41,274 bases of DNA from the IMG/VR virus record IMGVR_UViG_3300042469_000548, positions 1-41,274 of that record; one strand, given 5' to 3'. Under the pieces are notes generated by a model, which was given only the letters and a program-made list of their open reading frames with translations, did not search any database and was not told the origin of the DNA. The DNA comes from a virus. Every line of letters starts with the position of its first letter. Within the stretch, counting starts at the first letter, position 1. Shown one piece after another: positions 8,730 to 17,183 of the stretch. The position numbers and the translations under genes are program-made.

Positions 8730-9569
8730 TTAAGCTTCTACAATTAAAGTAATATTTACTTCGCCTTGCATACCACAAGCATTTTCCGCAATAATTGGAA
8801 TAGCTAAACCAGCCGTTACAACCGCAGTAGTACCACTAATAATAATCAATTGACCGCTTACAGATAATGTCACACCGCTTGGTAATGTTGCAGTAGTTGA
8901 AACAGAATATAGGTCTTCACCTGTATCTAATGACATACTGAAAGCTTCTGTAGCCTGTGCTGTGATTACGTCACCAACTGCTGTAGCTGTACCGCTTACA
9001 ACCTCCCATTCCAACAAATCATCACGTTCGAATAATGCTTGGCAAAGTTCTAATAAGTCAGGAGTAGAATCGAAAGGGATTGCGGTATTTTTGTAACTCC
9101 ATGTAATTGTGATATTACCTTCAATGAAAGTATTTATATCATCAGTAATAGGAGTTTTTGCGTCTACTGTCAAAGACACAGTTGAAGCAACTACCCAACC
9201 CTTATTTGACGTGAAGTAAATAGGGTAATAACCGATTGAAGATTCTTGAAAATCATTCCAAAATTCAACTTGACCAGTAATATCAAAATCAGTAGCGACA
9301 ATAGTGTGAAGCTTAGATAAAATACGTGTAGGCTGTTTTCCTGCACCTTTACCCGTTGAACTTGCACCACCATCATAAGTAGCGTTTGTATTTCTGAAAA
9401 TAACAGCGTTACACGCTTTCTCAGCTTGCAATAGCTGAGGTTCTAAAGCCAAAGCCGTATTAATCGTAGTACCTTTTTTAACAAAAGCAATATGAATGAT
9501 ACGGTTAGGCTCTTCCGTTGGGCAATCATTGCACGCACGGTTTGCAACTTGTGAGCATCCAAATAACAT
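8730..9569 (-). CDS. Major tail tube protein with Ig-like C-terminal domain (putative)
   Basis: 279 residues. It starts with a Cys-containing leader (CSQVANRACNDCP, residues 5-17). The body to about residue 175 is a beta-rich domain with GQVEFWNDFQES and a GYYPIYFTSNKGWV stretch. The last about 90 residues, with SVSTTATLPSGVTLSVSG and LIIISGTTAVVTAG, look like a putative Ig fold of the kind appended to phage tail tube proteins. Its place after the capsid gene and its bracketing by terminators fit a highly expressed virion protein. The tail tube assignment is inferred; a decoration protein is the main alternative. Confidence 0.6.
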   Translation of the reverse strand: MLFGCSQVANRACNDCPTEEPNRIIHIAFVKKGTTINTALALEPQLLQAEKACNAVIFRNTNATYDGGASSTGKGAGKQPTRILSKLHTIVATDFDITGQVEFWNDFQESSIGYYPIYFTSNKGWVVASTVSLTVDAKTPITDDINTFIEGNITITWSYKNTAIPFDSTPDLLELCQALFERDDLLEWEVVSGTATAVGDVITAQATEAFSMSLDTGEDLYSVSTTATLPSGVTLSVSGQLIIISGTTAVVTAGLAIPIIAENACGMQGEVNITLIVEA

Positions 9570-9582
9570 ATATTTTTATTTA

Positions 9583-9608
9583 AAAGAGGGGCTATTAAAC
9601 CCCTCTTT
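9583..9608 (-). terminator. Intrinsic terminator downstream of major capsid gene
   Basis: Nine-base arms AAAGAGGGG (9583-9591) and CCCCTCTTT (9600-9608) around an 8-nt loop. On the minus strand the stem is followed by a T/A-rich tract. It lies 8 bases past the capsid stop codon. Confidence 0.75.
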
Positions 9609-9616
9609 GATTAAAA

Positions 9617-10720
9617 TTAAACCGCTGTAGCAATCGCATTAAATGCGCCATTCACTTCATAAAGTGCATCTGTTGCACTAAATTCAGTAAGAGGAGAAAC
9701 CCAAACATCGAAGTGTAAGCCTACAATCATTTCGTAGTACTCACCGCATTCATTTGGTAAGATACGAACATCGTAAACTAAGCCTGGTACAAACGGATCC
9801 ATCATTGTCCCTCTTTCCATTGTACCAATTGGACGACTGAATTTACCAACATACTCATTGTATGATGCAAATTGAACAGAACCCGGCATGAACATACCGA
9901 AGTTGTTAGCACCACCCAAAATAGTACCAGCGTTTAAATCAGAATAAAATTTATATCCTGCTGCTGCATTCATTGCTGAAATATCAACCCCAGCAGAGTT
10001 GCAACATCCGTAACCCATTGACTGAGTAGCAAGGTACATGTTACCATTTCCGAAAACTAAAGGCGTTCCACGGAAAGTAGATTGCATAACTTCCTGACGG
10101 AAAGTATTGAAACCTGCTGGTATAACACCGCCAGACTCTAAGCCAGTTGTTGCAGTTGTTCTATAAACAGGAAATGACTTTGTAACCGCTCCGCCTTTCC
10201 ATTTACCAACCTTAGCAGCGTATTGAGTAATACAAGCGTCATTGATTGATTGACGCAAAGAATCAATGTCTAACATAAATTCTGTTACGACTTCTCTCAT
10301 TGCTTGCAATGCTGTTGCTTGACCTGCTGCGTTGTTTGATTGACCAAAGCGAACCCAATCAGAGTGAGAAGAACAAAGAACTCTTAAAGCTTCTTCTGAC
10401 ACTTTGAAAGACTGCTCTCTGTACAATGTTGTATTGAAAGTTTCTTCTAAGTATGGTCTTTCTACACCGTTACCGCATGATTTTGCAGTTTCAACACTTG
10501 CAGGAGTAGAACGAACTTTGTGAGCTACACGAACGGGGCGAGGTTGCCCAGGCTCTACAGTGCCGTTATCAGTGATTACAGAACCGTCTCTACGGTTTGC
10601 AGGGTCAAACATTGCCTGTAAGAAACCGACAGGGGTTACTAATTCGGCTTGTTGTGGATTAATTTCGTTTAATCCAACTAAGAGGGCTGGACATGCAGCA
10701 CCTGTTTGAGTAATTGCCAT
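9617..10720 (-). CDS. Major capsid protein
   Basis: 367 residues, no membrane span, balanced composition. It directly follows the coiled-coil scaffold gene, and its size and order (portal, head morphogenesis, scaffold, this gene, tail tube) fit a major capsid protein. Visible segments include a long helix with QAMREVVTEFMLDIDSLRQS (about 140-159), like the spine helix of HK97-fold capsids, and a C-terminal part with GLVYDVRILPNECGEYYEMI. The gene is bracketed by strong hairpin terminators at 10739-10768 and 9583-9608, consistent with separate control of expression. Specific family not recognised. Confidence 0.8.
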   Translation of the reverse strand: MAITQTGAACPALLVGLNEINPQQAELVTPVGFLQAMFDPANRRDGSVITDNGTVEPGQPRPVRVAHKVRSTPASVETAKSCGNGVERPYLEETFNTTLYREQSFKVSEEALRVLCSSHSDWVRFGQSNNAAGQATALQAMREVVTEFMLDIDSLRQSINDACITQYAAKVGKWKGGAVTKSFPVYRTTATTGLESGGVIPAGFNTFRQEVMQSTFRGTPLVFGNGNMYLATQSMGYGCCNSAGVDISAMNAAAGYKFYSDLNAGTILGGANNFGMFMPGSVQFASYNEYVGKFSRPIGTMERGTMMDPFVPGLVYDVRILPNECGEYYEMIVGLHFDVWVSPLTEFSATDALYEVNGAFNAIATAV

Positions 10721-10738
10721 TGTTTATTGAGAATTAAA

Positions 10739-10768
10739 AAAGGCTAAAGAGTTTAGTCTTTAGCCTTT
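10739..10768 (-). terminator. Strong intrinsic terminator between scaffold and capsid genes
   Basis: Perfect 12-bp arms AAAGGCTAAAGA (10739-10750) and TCTTTAGCCTTT (10757-10768) around a 6-nt loop. The minus-strand transcript continues into a T-run. It lies upstream of the capsid start codon, so capsid expression needs readthrough, processing or a promoter not seen here. Confidence 0.8.
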
Positions 10769-10789
10769 CAATATAACAATAACAATTTT

Positions 10790-11659
10790 TTATTTTTGGT
10801 TTGCTAACTGGTCAGCCAAAGCCCTTTCAAACGCCTTTTGGGTTATTGGGTTTTTGTGAGTAGCATTTCCGCCTGTATTAGATGGCAGACCAGTAGTTGT
10901 AATTGTTGGCGTTGCTGTTTGTGGTGTACTTACAGCCAAATATTTTGAGTTAGAATAGATATCTTCCTCTATGTCTTCAAAGGTAATATTTTTATTATTA
11001 CGTTGTGCATAAAGTTCAGGATTTTTTTTACTCTTAATAACTTTATTTCCGTTTTCATTTACGATTTCCCATTCATTTTGTTGCAAATGCTTGTCAAGTT
11101 TTGCTTTGAAAATGGTCAATCTGTCTTCTTTATCGATTGAATCGCTCCAGTTTTTAGACAAAACACGAGATTCGATGAAAGAATCAATTTCTTTTTGAGT
11201 GTATTCTTTGCGCAATTCATTGATTTGTTTTGTGCTTAACTCCTCAATTTCTGAAACTTTTTTGCGCTCAATCTCAATCTCAGCCGTAAGCCTTTTTACG
11301 GCTTCGGAATCGTTTGATTGCGTTTTAGACGTAAGTAAGTCAAAAGCGGAATTTCTACGGTCTGTATAGTTCCTGTTTTCAAATACTTTGTCTATTTCTT
11401 CTTTTGAAAATCCTTTAGACTTTAATTGCTTTTCTAAGTTTTGATCTAATGAAGAAATGTAAGTATTAAGATAATGATCTTTTAAAGCTGAATTGTTTTT
11501 TGCATCCTTTTCAGTGAATAGGTTGGTATCAACTACACCCGCCACATTATCGGGAATTTCAAAGTCCAAAGCGTCTAATCCTTCGATTGCGTCAATTTCA
11601 GATTTTTCAATACCAGCCTTTTTTAGTACTGAAATAATAAAATTCTTACCTTTTGCCAT
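10790..11659 (-). CDS. Capsid scaffolding protein (putative)
   Basis: 289 residues from the ATG at 11657-11659; the frame is open further upstream but overlaps the preceding gene. The centre (about 120-165) is a charged coiled coil (SEAVKRLTAEIEIERKKVSE and onward). The C-terminus has a Thr/Pro-rich flexible part (TPQTATPTITTTGLPSNTGG) and a short helix ending in ALADQLANQK, as in gp20-like scaffolds whose tail binds the capsid protein. Position immediately upstream of the capsid gene supports the call. No protease domain is seen, so removal of scaffold must rely on another route. Confidence 0.72.
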   Translation of the reverse strand: MAKGKNFIISVLKKAGIEKSEIDAIEGLDALDFEIPDNVAGVVDTNLFTEKDAKNNSALKDHYLNTYISSLDQNLEKQLKSKGFSKEEIDKVFENRNYTDRRNSAFDLLTSKTQSNDSEAVKRLTAEIEIERKKVSEIEELSTKQINELRKEYTQKEIDSFIESRVLSKNWSDSIDKEDRLTIFKAKLDKHLQQNEWEIVNENGNKVIKSKKNPELYAQRNNKNITFEDIEEDIYSNSKYLAVSTPQTATPTITTTGLPSNTGGNATHKNPITQKAFERALADQLANQK

Positions 11660-11691
11660 GTGTTTAATTGTTGTTTGTTTTGTTTGTTTGT

Positions 11692-11922
11692 TTACGCTAA
11701 TACAAAATTTCTGAATGCAGGCATTCTTTGCTCTTTTGGCAGTGTCATTTGAGTATCTGCAAGAAACTGAGAAATCCAACGCTCTGTAACAATAAAGTCG
11801 TCACCTGCTGCATTTAATTTTCTATCAATTACCTTTACCATACCTTCCGCACCTGCTGGTATTTTTTCAATCTTTGTGTTTTCCGCCTTCTTATCTAAAG
11901 GCAATTCTTTTGCTTCTGCCAT
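11692..11922 (-). CDS. Small hypothetical protein upstream of scaffold
   Basis: 76 residues, soluble, Lys/Glu-rich N-terminus and a compact C-terminal half (VTERWISQFLADTQM). No domain is recognised. Phages often encode a small protein here, but its role is not evident. Its start is 70 bases from the divergent lipoprotein gene, and the spacing to the scaffold start is 32 bases. Confidence 0.6.
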   Translation of the reverse strand: MAEAKELPLDKKAENTKIEKIPAGAEGMVKVIDRKLNAAGDDFIVTERWISQFLADTQMTLPKEQRMPAFRNFVLA

Positions 11923-11992
11923 TTTTTTAAAGTTTTTATGTACAATTAAAATTTAATTACGTAATTTACTATAAACTAAACAAAAAAACATT

Positions 11993-12379
11993 ATGAAAGC
12001 TTTATTTATCCATATTATTTTTATCACATTGTTGTTTTCATGCAAAAAACAAGATGATATAAACCCATCAAAACAAACTTTATCCTTTATAGTTCAAATA
12101 GATGAACAAGCTTCGCAGGCTTTAGATTGTCGTAAATTATGCTACTTTGCAGATAATGACAAATCAAAAGTTGATACTCTAAAATTCTGTAATGTTGGAT
12201 TAAATACATTTAGAGTTACGATTCAAGCAAACACGTCTATTGAGTTTTTTATGTCTGGTAAATCAAATTTGATTGCTACTAAAATTACAAAGCTTAACGG
12301 ATTGACTCAATTAAATTTAAAACATGTTTCCGCTTCTGTTTATTCTGCTGAAATTGCACACGTTAAATCTATTTATTAG
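11993..12379 (+). CDS. Lipoprotein on the opposite strand of the late operon (moron-like)
   Basis: 128 residues. It has a clear type II signal peptide: short basic start (MK), hydrophobic core and lipobox LLFSC with the lipidated Cys at 17. The next residues, KKQDD, resemble the acidic export signals that place lipoproteins on the cell surface in Bacteroidota. The rest is beta-rich without a known domain. It is the only plus-strand gene in the roughly 30-kb late block and converges with the head morphogenesis gene (11-base overlap). Phage lipoproteins of this kind can block receptors and prevent superinfection; here that is an inference. No clear promoter is seen upstream beyond a weak TAATTTAC. 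Confidence 0.75.
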   Translation: MKALFIHIIFITLLFSCKKQDDINPSKQTLSFIVQIDEQASQALDCRKLCYFADNDKSKVDTLKFCNVGLNTFRVTIQANTSIEFFMSGKSNLIATKITKLNGLTQLNLKHVSASVYSAEIAHVKSIY

Positions 12380-13211
12380 AATATTTATTGTAGATGCTTT
12401 CTGATACAGGAATTAGAGAGTGTCTACAGTTCCAACCGCCTAAGTTTACAAATATATTTATTTCGTTTGTGCCTGCTATTTTACCGCTCCAATCGCCCTG
12501 ATTACCCCACTTTTGTACTTGTTCTTTTGTGAAGTACTTTCCGTGCTTTGCTTGACAAAAAGAACGGGTATCGCTTATAGCCGTACCACGATATAAGTAA
12601 TGCTTTAATCCTAAATCATCGCTTACAGTATTCATATATTGTCTTGAATACTGCCTTATCGCATCACTAGAAACCTGTGAAATATATCTCTTAATTGTTG
12701 GTTGTGATATTAGTTCAACTTTTAAGAACGCTTTCAATTCACTTATAGAAGTTCCAGAACTAACTTGCTTTTGTATACCTTCGATTAAAGGCTGTTTGAA
12801 ATTGCTATCTATACCACTACCTAAAAGACTATCTACAGTTGTGAAAACGTTTGATTGAGATATTTGTTTATAAACTATTTCGTTACGTTCGTAATTATCT
12901 AGTATTGAAACAAAGTAATCATCAATAAGTTTTGATGTGCTTGTATAGTCTTTTAGATAGTCTTTAACCGCCTTCGAATAGTCTCCTTTGAAATACTGGT
13001 CAATCTTTGGCTTTATCGCTTGTATAGCTTTTAGATTCTCGATTGAATTTAAAACCGTTCCAATATTATTACGCTTTAACGCTTCAATGTCTCCAATTAT
13101 TTCATCATACAAACCATTAGAAGCATCTATTGCAGACGCTTCCATTTTCTTGCTTGCATCCTCTAAAGTCTCCTCTAAAGTGTCTAATATTTTAGATTGT
13201 TTGTTTTCCAT
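12369..13211 (-). CDS. Head morphogenesis protein (SPP1 gp7 / Mu F-like minor head protein)
   Basis: 280 residues. The N-terminal 150 residues are helical and charged. The C-terminal part has the family pattern SDAIRQYSRQYMN, then YRGTAISDTRSFCQAKHGK, then NLGGWNCRHSLIPVS with paired Cys and His. Proteins of this family bind the portal and enter the capsid as minor head proteins. The ATG lies within the 3' end of the -1 portal extension (20-base overlap) and follows the portal gene, as in many tailed phages. Its 3' end overlaps the plus-strand lipoprotein gene by 11 bases. Confidence 0.82.
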   Translation of the reverse strand: MENKQSKILDTLEETLEDASKKMEASAIDASNGLYDEIIGDIEALKRNNIGTVLNSIENLKAIQAIKPKIDQYFKGDYSKAVKDYLKDYTSTSKLIDDYFVSILDNYERNEIVYKQISQSNVFTTVDSLLGSGIDSNFKQPLIEGIQKQVSSGTSISELKAFLKVELISQPTIKRYISQVSSDAIRQYSRQYMNTVSDDLGLKHYLYRGTAISDTRSFCQAKHGKYFTKEQVQKWGNQGDWSGKIAGTNEINIFVNLGGWNCRHSLIPVSESIYNKYSNK

Positions 13212-13416
13212 TAATGCGTGGATTACCTAATATTTTACGGGCTGTTGCTTCATTAAATCCAAATATTTCATAAAGCAAAGATATAGCAGCGTTGTAATCT
13301 GTTATGCCTTCTGCTACTGATGCTTGTATTTCTAAAATACCCTGTACACCACCTACAGAACCTTTTAATTTTGCTTTTGCTTCTGCTTCTATATCTACTG
13401 GTGTATCTATTTGCCC
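13192..13416 (-). CDS. Portal C-terminal extension in the -1 frame (frameshift product)
   Basis: The portal frame ends at 13407 just after a run of eight G on the minus strand (13421-13414). Slipping back one base at this run opens a frame of 74 codons with no ATG of its own, ending at 13192 within the start of the head morphogenesis gene. The encoded segment (EAEAKAKLKGSVGGVQGILE and onward) is a well-formed helical domain with coding character. It is best read as the C-terminus of the portal, reached by -1 frameshifting or by a homopolymer length change. A sequencing or assembly error in the G-run would give the same picture. Confidence 0.65.
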   Translation of the reverse strand, partial: GQIDTPVDIEAEAKAKLKGSVGGVQGILEIQASVAEGITDYNAAISLLYEIFGFNEATARKILGNPRINGKQTI

Positions 13417-15224
13417 CCCCCAATATTCATGCCATCATTTCCAACTATTGGAATAAGTGAAGCCGTATTCTGAGTATTGATACTTTCAGCTAAAGTATAA
13501 ATAATTCTTTTTTGATCAATGTATTGCAAATCTAAGAAATTAGGCACTGTTTGAATCGCTTCATTTATCAAACTTGTAATTTGACAAGAAACAATAAACT
13601 GAGTTTTAGTGCATGCCCCCGAACTCATTTCAAGTACCTTTTCGTCACTTGTTTTGTTTGGCATCGGGTCAAGTTGCAAAGTCAACTCATTAACTTTATG
13701 CTGAGGGCTGTTTTTCCCAAACTCTTTTTGAGACAATGAAATATACAACTGATTAAGCATTGAACTTGGAGCACCTGCATCCTTAGCTGTTTTTATGTTG
13801 CTCATCAAAGCATCAGCATAAACAACATCGAATTCACTAGGTATCTGAACTGTTGGCAAATTATCAAAACGTATAGCACCTTGATAACCGTATCTTAATT
13901 CGTTTACAAAGAATATAATCGGGTTAATGATATTATTACCTAAGTGATTAGCAATAATAGATAAGAACCCGTTCAATTCCTGTCTATCGTACATTTTAGC
14001 AATACCAGAGTTAACCGCTGGTTCTTGCATTAACCATTCAAAATTAAACGCTGCTAAACCGTCTTGTATATCTTGTTTGTACTCTTGTTTTAAATATTCA
14101 ATACTTTTTATGTCTCTATTGATGTAACCCATTGGCGGAATAGGCACGGAAACAGAATCATTCATACCTGTTTTTTGTGCTACCTTAATAAGCTTATTAC
14201 CAAATGGGGTTTTATTGGTAATCATACCAGTACCACCGCAAGTATTACAAGCAACATCATAAGGCTGTTTAGTACTACTCATTTTCTGAATAGTTCCTTT
14301 ACCTTTACAGACCTTGCATTCAGTATCTTGAATTTCCCATCTGTCAGGATGTAAGTGCAAAACCATGTTTACTTGGTGATCTGAATATCTTCGAACCGCT
14401 TCGTTAAACATTGGAACGCATCCCTGAAAAAAAGACTCGTTTAAACGTTCTTTGATAGTAAACTCTTTAATCACACCACCAGACTGGACGCATGGCATGT
14501 ATTTATTCCCTTCTTTATCAACTACGCTAAAAGGGAATATTTCAATAGTAAATGTGTTTTTCTCATACTCCCCTGTTTGGGTAATTATCGAATATGATTC
14601 ATTATCTACTGCAATTAAAATTTTGCCTTTATGTACGTATTTATCCCCTTCTTTTACTTCGCTTTTTTCTTCTTGTTCTGCTACGAAAAGTACGTTTTCT
14701 TCATAGTAATAAATATCATCACTTTCGTAAAAAAACGGATAAGGGCGTACTAGTTCGGTATCATCTAAAGGATTGTTTTTTGGCAAAGGTAAAACAGCTA
14801 AAACGCTGTTAGGGTCTGCAAGCATCCTATCAACAAAAAAGCTAAAAGTCCAATTTGTTAAGGAGTCGAAAAACGGGAATGATTCTAAAATATAATCCTG
14901 CAAAGTAGCTTTATTTTTGCTAATTCCTTTTTGTTCTGGAAAGTCAATTTTAAAACCCTCTGCTTGATTAATTTTCTTTACAACATTTGAAGACTTTTCC
15001 CAATATGTTTTTGTAACAGGCTCATAAACTGCACGTCTATACTCTTTGTAAATTGGCAATTCGTTTGGTCTTGCCGTTTCGTCAATGAGCTTATATGGAT
15101 AGTCACCACAAGCGTGTATTTCTAAAACCTCTGCTATTTCGTCGGCTTCTTTTTTAAACTTTGAATAAGGAATATCTTTTTTATCCTTTGCTAAAAAAGG
15201 CTTTATTATTTCTTCTGTTAACAT
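13407..15224 (-). CDS. Portal protein
   Basis: 605 residues in the zero frame, about 677 if the -1 extension is added. It starts 7 bases inside the previous gene. The size, the fold-like succession of helices and strands, and the following head morphogenesis, scaffold and capsid genes identify a portal. An unusual insert carries two CxxCxGxG units (C303/C306 and C326/C329) like a DnaJ-type zinc finger, probably a loop or clip decoration. The C-terminal part has helices such as NFLDLQYIDQKRIIYTLAES. The portal forms the dodecameric DNA channel bound by the terminase. Confidence 0.82.
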   Translation of the reverse strand: MLTEEIIKPFLAKDKKDIPYSKFKKEADEIAEVLEIHACGDYPYKLIDETARPNELPIYKEYRRAVYEPVTKTYWEKSSNVVKKINQAEGFKIDFPEQKGISKNKATLQDYILESFPFFDSLTNWTFSFFVDRMLADPNSVLAVLPLPKNNPLDDTELVRPYPFFYESDDIYYYEENVLFVAEQEEKSEVKEGDKYVHKGKILIAVDNESYSIITQTGEYEKNTFTIEIFPFSVVDKEGNKYMPCVQSGGVIKEFTIKERLNESFFQGCVPMFNEAVRRYSDHQVNMVLHLHPDRWEIQDTECKVCKGKGTIQKMSSTKQPYDVACNTCGGTGMITNKTPFGNKLIKVAQKTGMNDSVSVPIPPMGYINRDIKSIEYLKQEYKQDIQDGLAAFNFEWLMQEPAVNSGIAKMYDRQELNGFLSIIANHLGNNIINPIIFFVNELRYGYQGAIRFDNLPTVQIPSEFDVVYADALMSNIKTAKDAGAPSSMLNQLYISLSQKEFGKNSPQHKVNELTLQLDPMPNKTSDEKVLEMSSGACTKTQFIVSCQITSLINEAIQTVPNFLDLQYIDQKRIIYTLAESINTQNTASLIPIVGNDGMNIGGGK

Positions 15225-15679
15225 GATAAATTAGTCTTATTATATCCTTGTTCGTAAATTTTTACCTTAGCCATAGTTAGATTAATCTGATTAGGGTCGA
15301 GACGTTCATCACGTTCGTAAGAACCTTGTCCTGAATACTCTATACTATCAATTTTGAATGTTTGATGTTTACACGCAATACTTAAAGCGTCATGTATTTT
15401 ATCATCAAAATATCCTGTTTGCAAGTCGAATGTTTTATCAATTTTTACATTGTTATTTTGAAATACACCGTTTGTCTGTCTGTAAATCTTTTCGTTTACA
15501 ACATTCTGAGGGTTTAATATATTCAAGTCTAAACGTACTTTTTGGGTCGGATTACCAAGTAAATAATAATCATACCCGAAAGCGTTCGTACTTGCCGTAT
15601 ATTCAACAATAGCAGTATTACAAGCCATTTTTTGGCTTATAATACTGAATGTATTTGATAAAGCGATTACTTTGCTCAT
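15218..15679 (-). CDS. Hypothetical protein between tail and portal genes
   Basis: 153 residues, beta-rich, no membrane span. The N-terminus, SKVIALSNTFSIISQKMACN, is followed by Tyr/Asn-rich strands (AFGYDYYLLGN). No domain is recognised. It overlaps the portal start by 7 bases and lies 2 bases after the upstream gene, so it is translated in the same chain. A minor tail or head-tail component is possible; the sequence gives no function. Confidence 0.6.
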   Translation of the reverse strand: MSKVIALSNTFSIISQKMACNTAIVEYTASTNAFGYDYYLLGNPTQKVRLDLNILNPQNVVNEKIYRQTNGVFQNNNVKIDKTFDLQTGYFDDKIHDALSIACKHQTFKIDSIEYSGQGSYERDERLDPNQINLTMAKVKIYEQGYNKTNLSC

Positions 15680-15681
15680 TA

Positions 15682-16167
15682 CTATACTTTTTCTACGATG
15701 TAAACTTTAACATCTCCCAAAGGATAAGTTACACCTGTAGTATCCCATCCGTTAGTTTTTACTGTCATAAAAACAAGGTCTAAACCTGATTCATTACAGA
15801 TAAACTGAGTGTTCTGGATTCCAGAAGCAACTAAAGCAGATACTGTAAATGATACAATATTACTTATAGATATATCTACCCCTGTTAAAGTAAATCCAGT
15901 GTCATAGTTAGGGTCAATAATTGATATTGCTGTGGCGTCAAATACTTTATATTTTAAATTAAACGTATCATTTGTTTGTACCCCTAATGAATAGTCATCT
16001 TCCCATGCTCCAAAGAAATCACTTGAGCTTGTTTTTTTAAATACTTGCCCTACAGAACCGCCAATGAACTTATTAACTGCTTGAATTACTGCATTCATTC
16101 GAGTAATTGCAACACTCCATTTGTCTCCAGTTGGTGGTGGGCTTGGGTTTATTGTTGTTAGTGCCAT
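15682..16167 (-). CDS. Hypothetical tail-region protein
   Basis: 161 residues from the ATG at 16165-16167. A TTG at 16197 would add ten residues but overlaps the upstream gene, so the ATG is preferred. The N-terminus is a proline-rich linker (NPSPPPTGDKW), then a helix (RMNAVIQAVNKFIGGSVGQ) and beta-rich C-terminal half. The pattern of a short linker, helix and beta domain is common in baseplate or fibre-attachment proteins. No known family is recognised. Confidence 0.6.
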   Translation of the reverse strand: MALTTINPSPPPTGDKWSVAITRMNAVIQAVNKFIGGSVGQVFKKTSSSDFFGAWEDDYSLGVQTNDTFNLKYKVFDATAISIIDPNYDTGFTLTGVDISISNIVSFTVSALVASGIQNTQFICNESGLDLVFMTVKTNGWDTTGVTYPLGDVKVYIVEKV

Positions 16168-16172
16168 AATTA

Positions 16173-17183
16173 TTAATAGAAATCGTTTACGTAACAATTA
16201 AGTGTTTCAGCAAAATATACTTCATCTAAGTCGAAAACATAAGAATTTTCATATAGTGAGCAATCTGCATTTGTGATTAGTTCAATAGTTTGAGTAAATT
16301 CATTGCATTGAGAATCAATAACTATAACATCATAAATACCGTTTTGCAAATCCTCATAATCTCCTGAAACTTGGAAAGTTAAACCGCCATCAATTGAATA
16401 TTTATACGGGCTTGTTCCGCTTGTAGGTGTTAAGGTAATAGTTCCGTCAATATTTCCAACTGTTGTATTGGAGTAATCAACTGTAACAAGTAAATCAGTT
16501 GTGCTATTACTAAAACCAAATTGATAATCTCCTTGATTGATATGTGGTATTGTAACATTGCAAACAAGCTGATAACTGTCTGGATACCCGCTTTGCGTAA
16601 TAGTACCAGCACTTTGAATGAACTTACCACCTTGATAAATACCTATTTGTAAGTTAGAATCAAGTTCATAATTTGAAATTAATCCTATGTCATCAGGATT
16701 TACAATAAATGTAAATGTATCAGAAACTAAAGCAGGTAATTTATAATATTCGTCATCATTTTCGCAAAGTTGATTATTGCAAAATTCTGTACACTCGTTA
16801 ATAAACGATCTGCAATAATCAACTGATTCAAACCTAAAGAAGTTACCAGAATTAAGGTTTAATGTTTCTTTTTCAATGCAATAATCAATTACAACATCCG
16901 TACAATCACCATTTAAAGGAGGTGCAAAAGTTAAAGTAACCGTTTGAAACCCTTCAATTTCAATAATTATTTGATTGTATTTTTTGTTAATTGCTTCAAG
17001 AATAACTTTTCCGTCTGAATCAGTCTCCCCCGTATCTGTTATTTTATTGTTACATAACGATATAACATAAGCGCCCTCTATTGGATTGCCGTTTTTATCT
17101 GTAACAATTATACATATACTACCAGCACTTCCAACCTCAAAGGAGAAATCAAATGATAAATCAAAAGAACCTAGTATTAACAT
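16173..17183 (-). CDS. Tail protein with Ig-like and SprB-like repeats
   Basis: 336 residues. About residues 19-85 (SICIIVTDKNGNPIEGAYV onward) match the CarboxypepD-regulatory Ig-like fold. About residues 225-305 (ITLTPTSGTSPYKYSIDGG, then GDYEDLQNGIYDVIVIDSQC) match the SprB repeat, a module of flavobacterial gliding adhesins, in which the phrase SPYKYSIDGG is characteristic. Several Cys occur in the middle (CTEFCNNQLC). It shares one base with the tail hub gene's stop, so it is a distal tail protein, plausibly involved in binding the cell surface. Sharing a host adhesin module is notable. Confidence 0.72.
   Translation of the reverse strand: MLILGSFDLSFDFSFEVGSAGSICIIVTDKNGNPIEGAYVISLCNNKITDTGETDSDGKVILEAINKKYNQIIIEIEGFQTVTLTFAPPLNGDCTDVVIDYCIEKETLNLNSGNFFRFESVDYCRSFINECTEFCNNQLCENDDEYYKLPALVSDTFTFIVNPDDIGLISNYELDSNLQIGIYQGGKFIQSAGTITQSGYPDSYQLVCNVTIPHINQGDYQFGFSNSTTDLLVTVDYSNTTVGNIDGTITLTPTSGTSPYKYSIDGGLTFQVSGDYEDLQNGIYDVIVIDSQCNEFTQTIELITNADCSLYENSYVFDLDEVYFAETLNCYVNDFY

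Noticed and set aside
9191-9376. Open frame overlapping the tail tube gene, and many other antisense or shifted frames over structural genes
   Set aside because: They lie fully inside genes with strong coding features and show no family motif; considered shadows.
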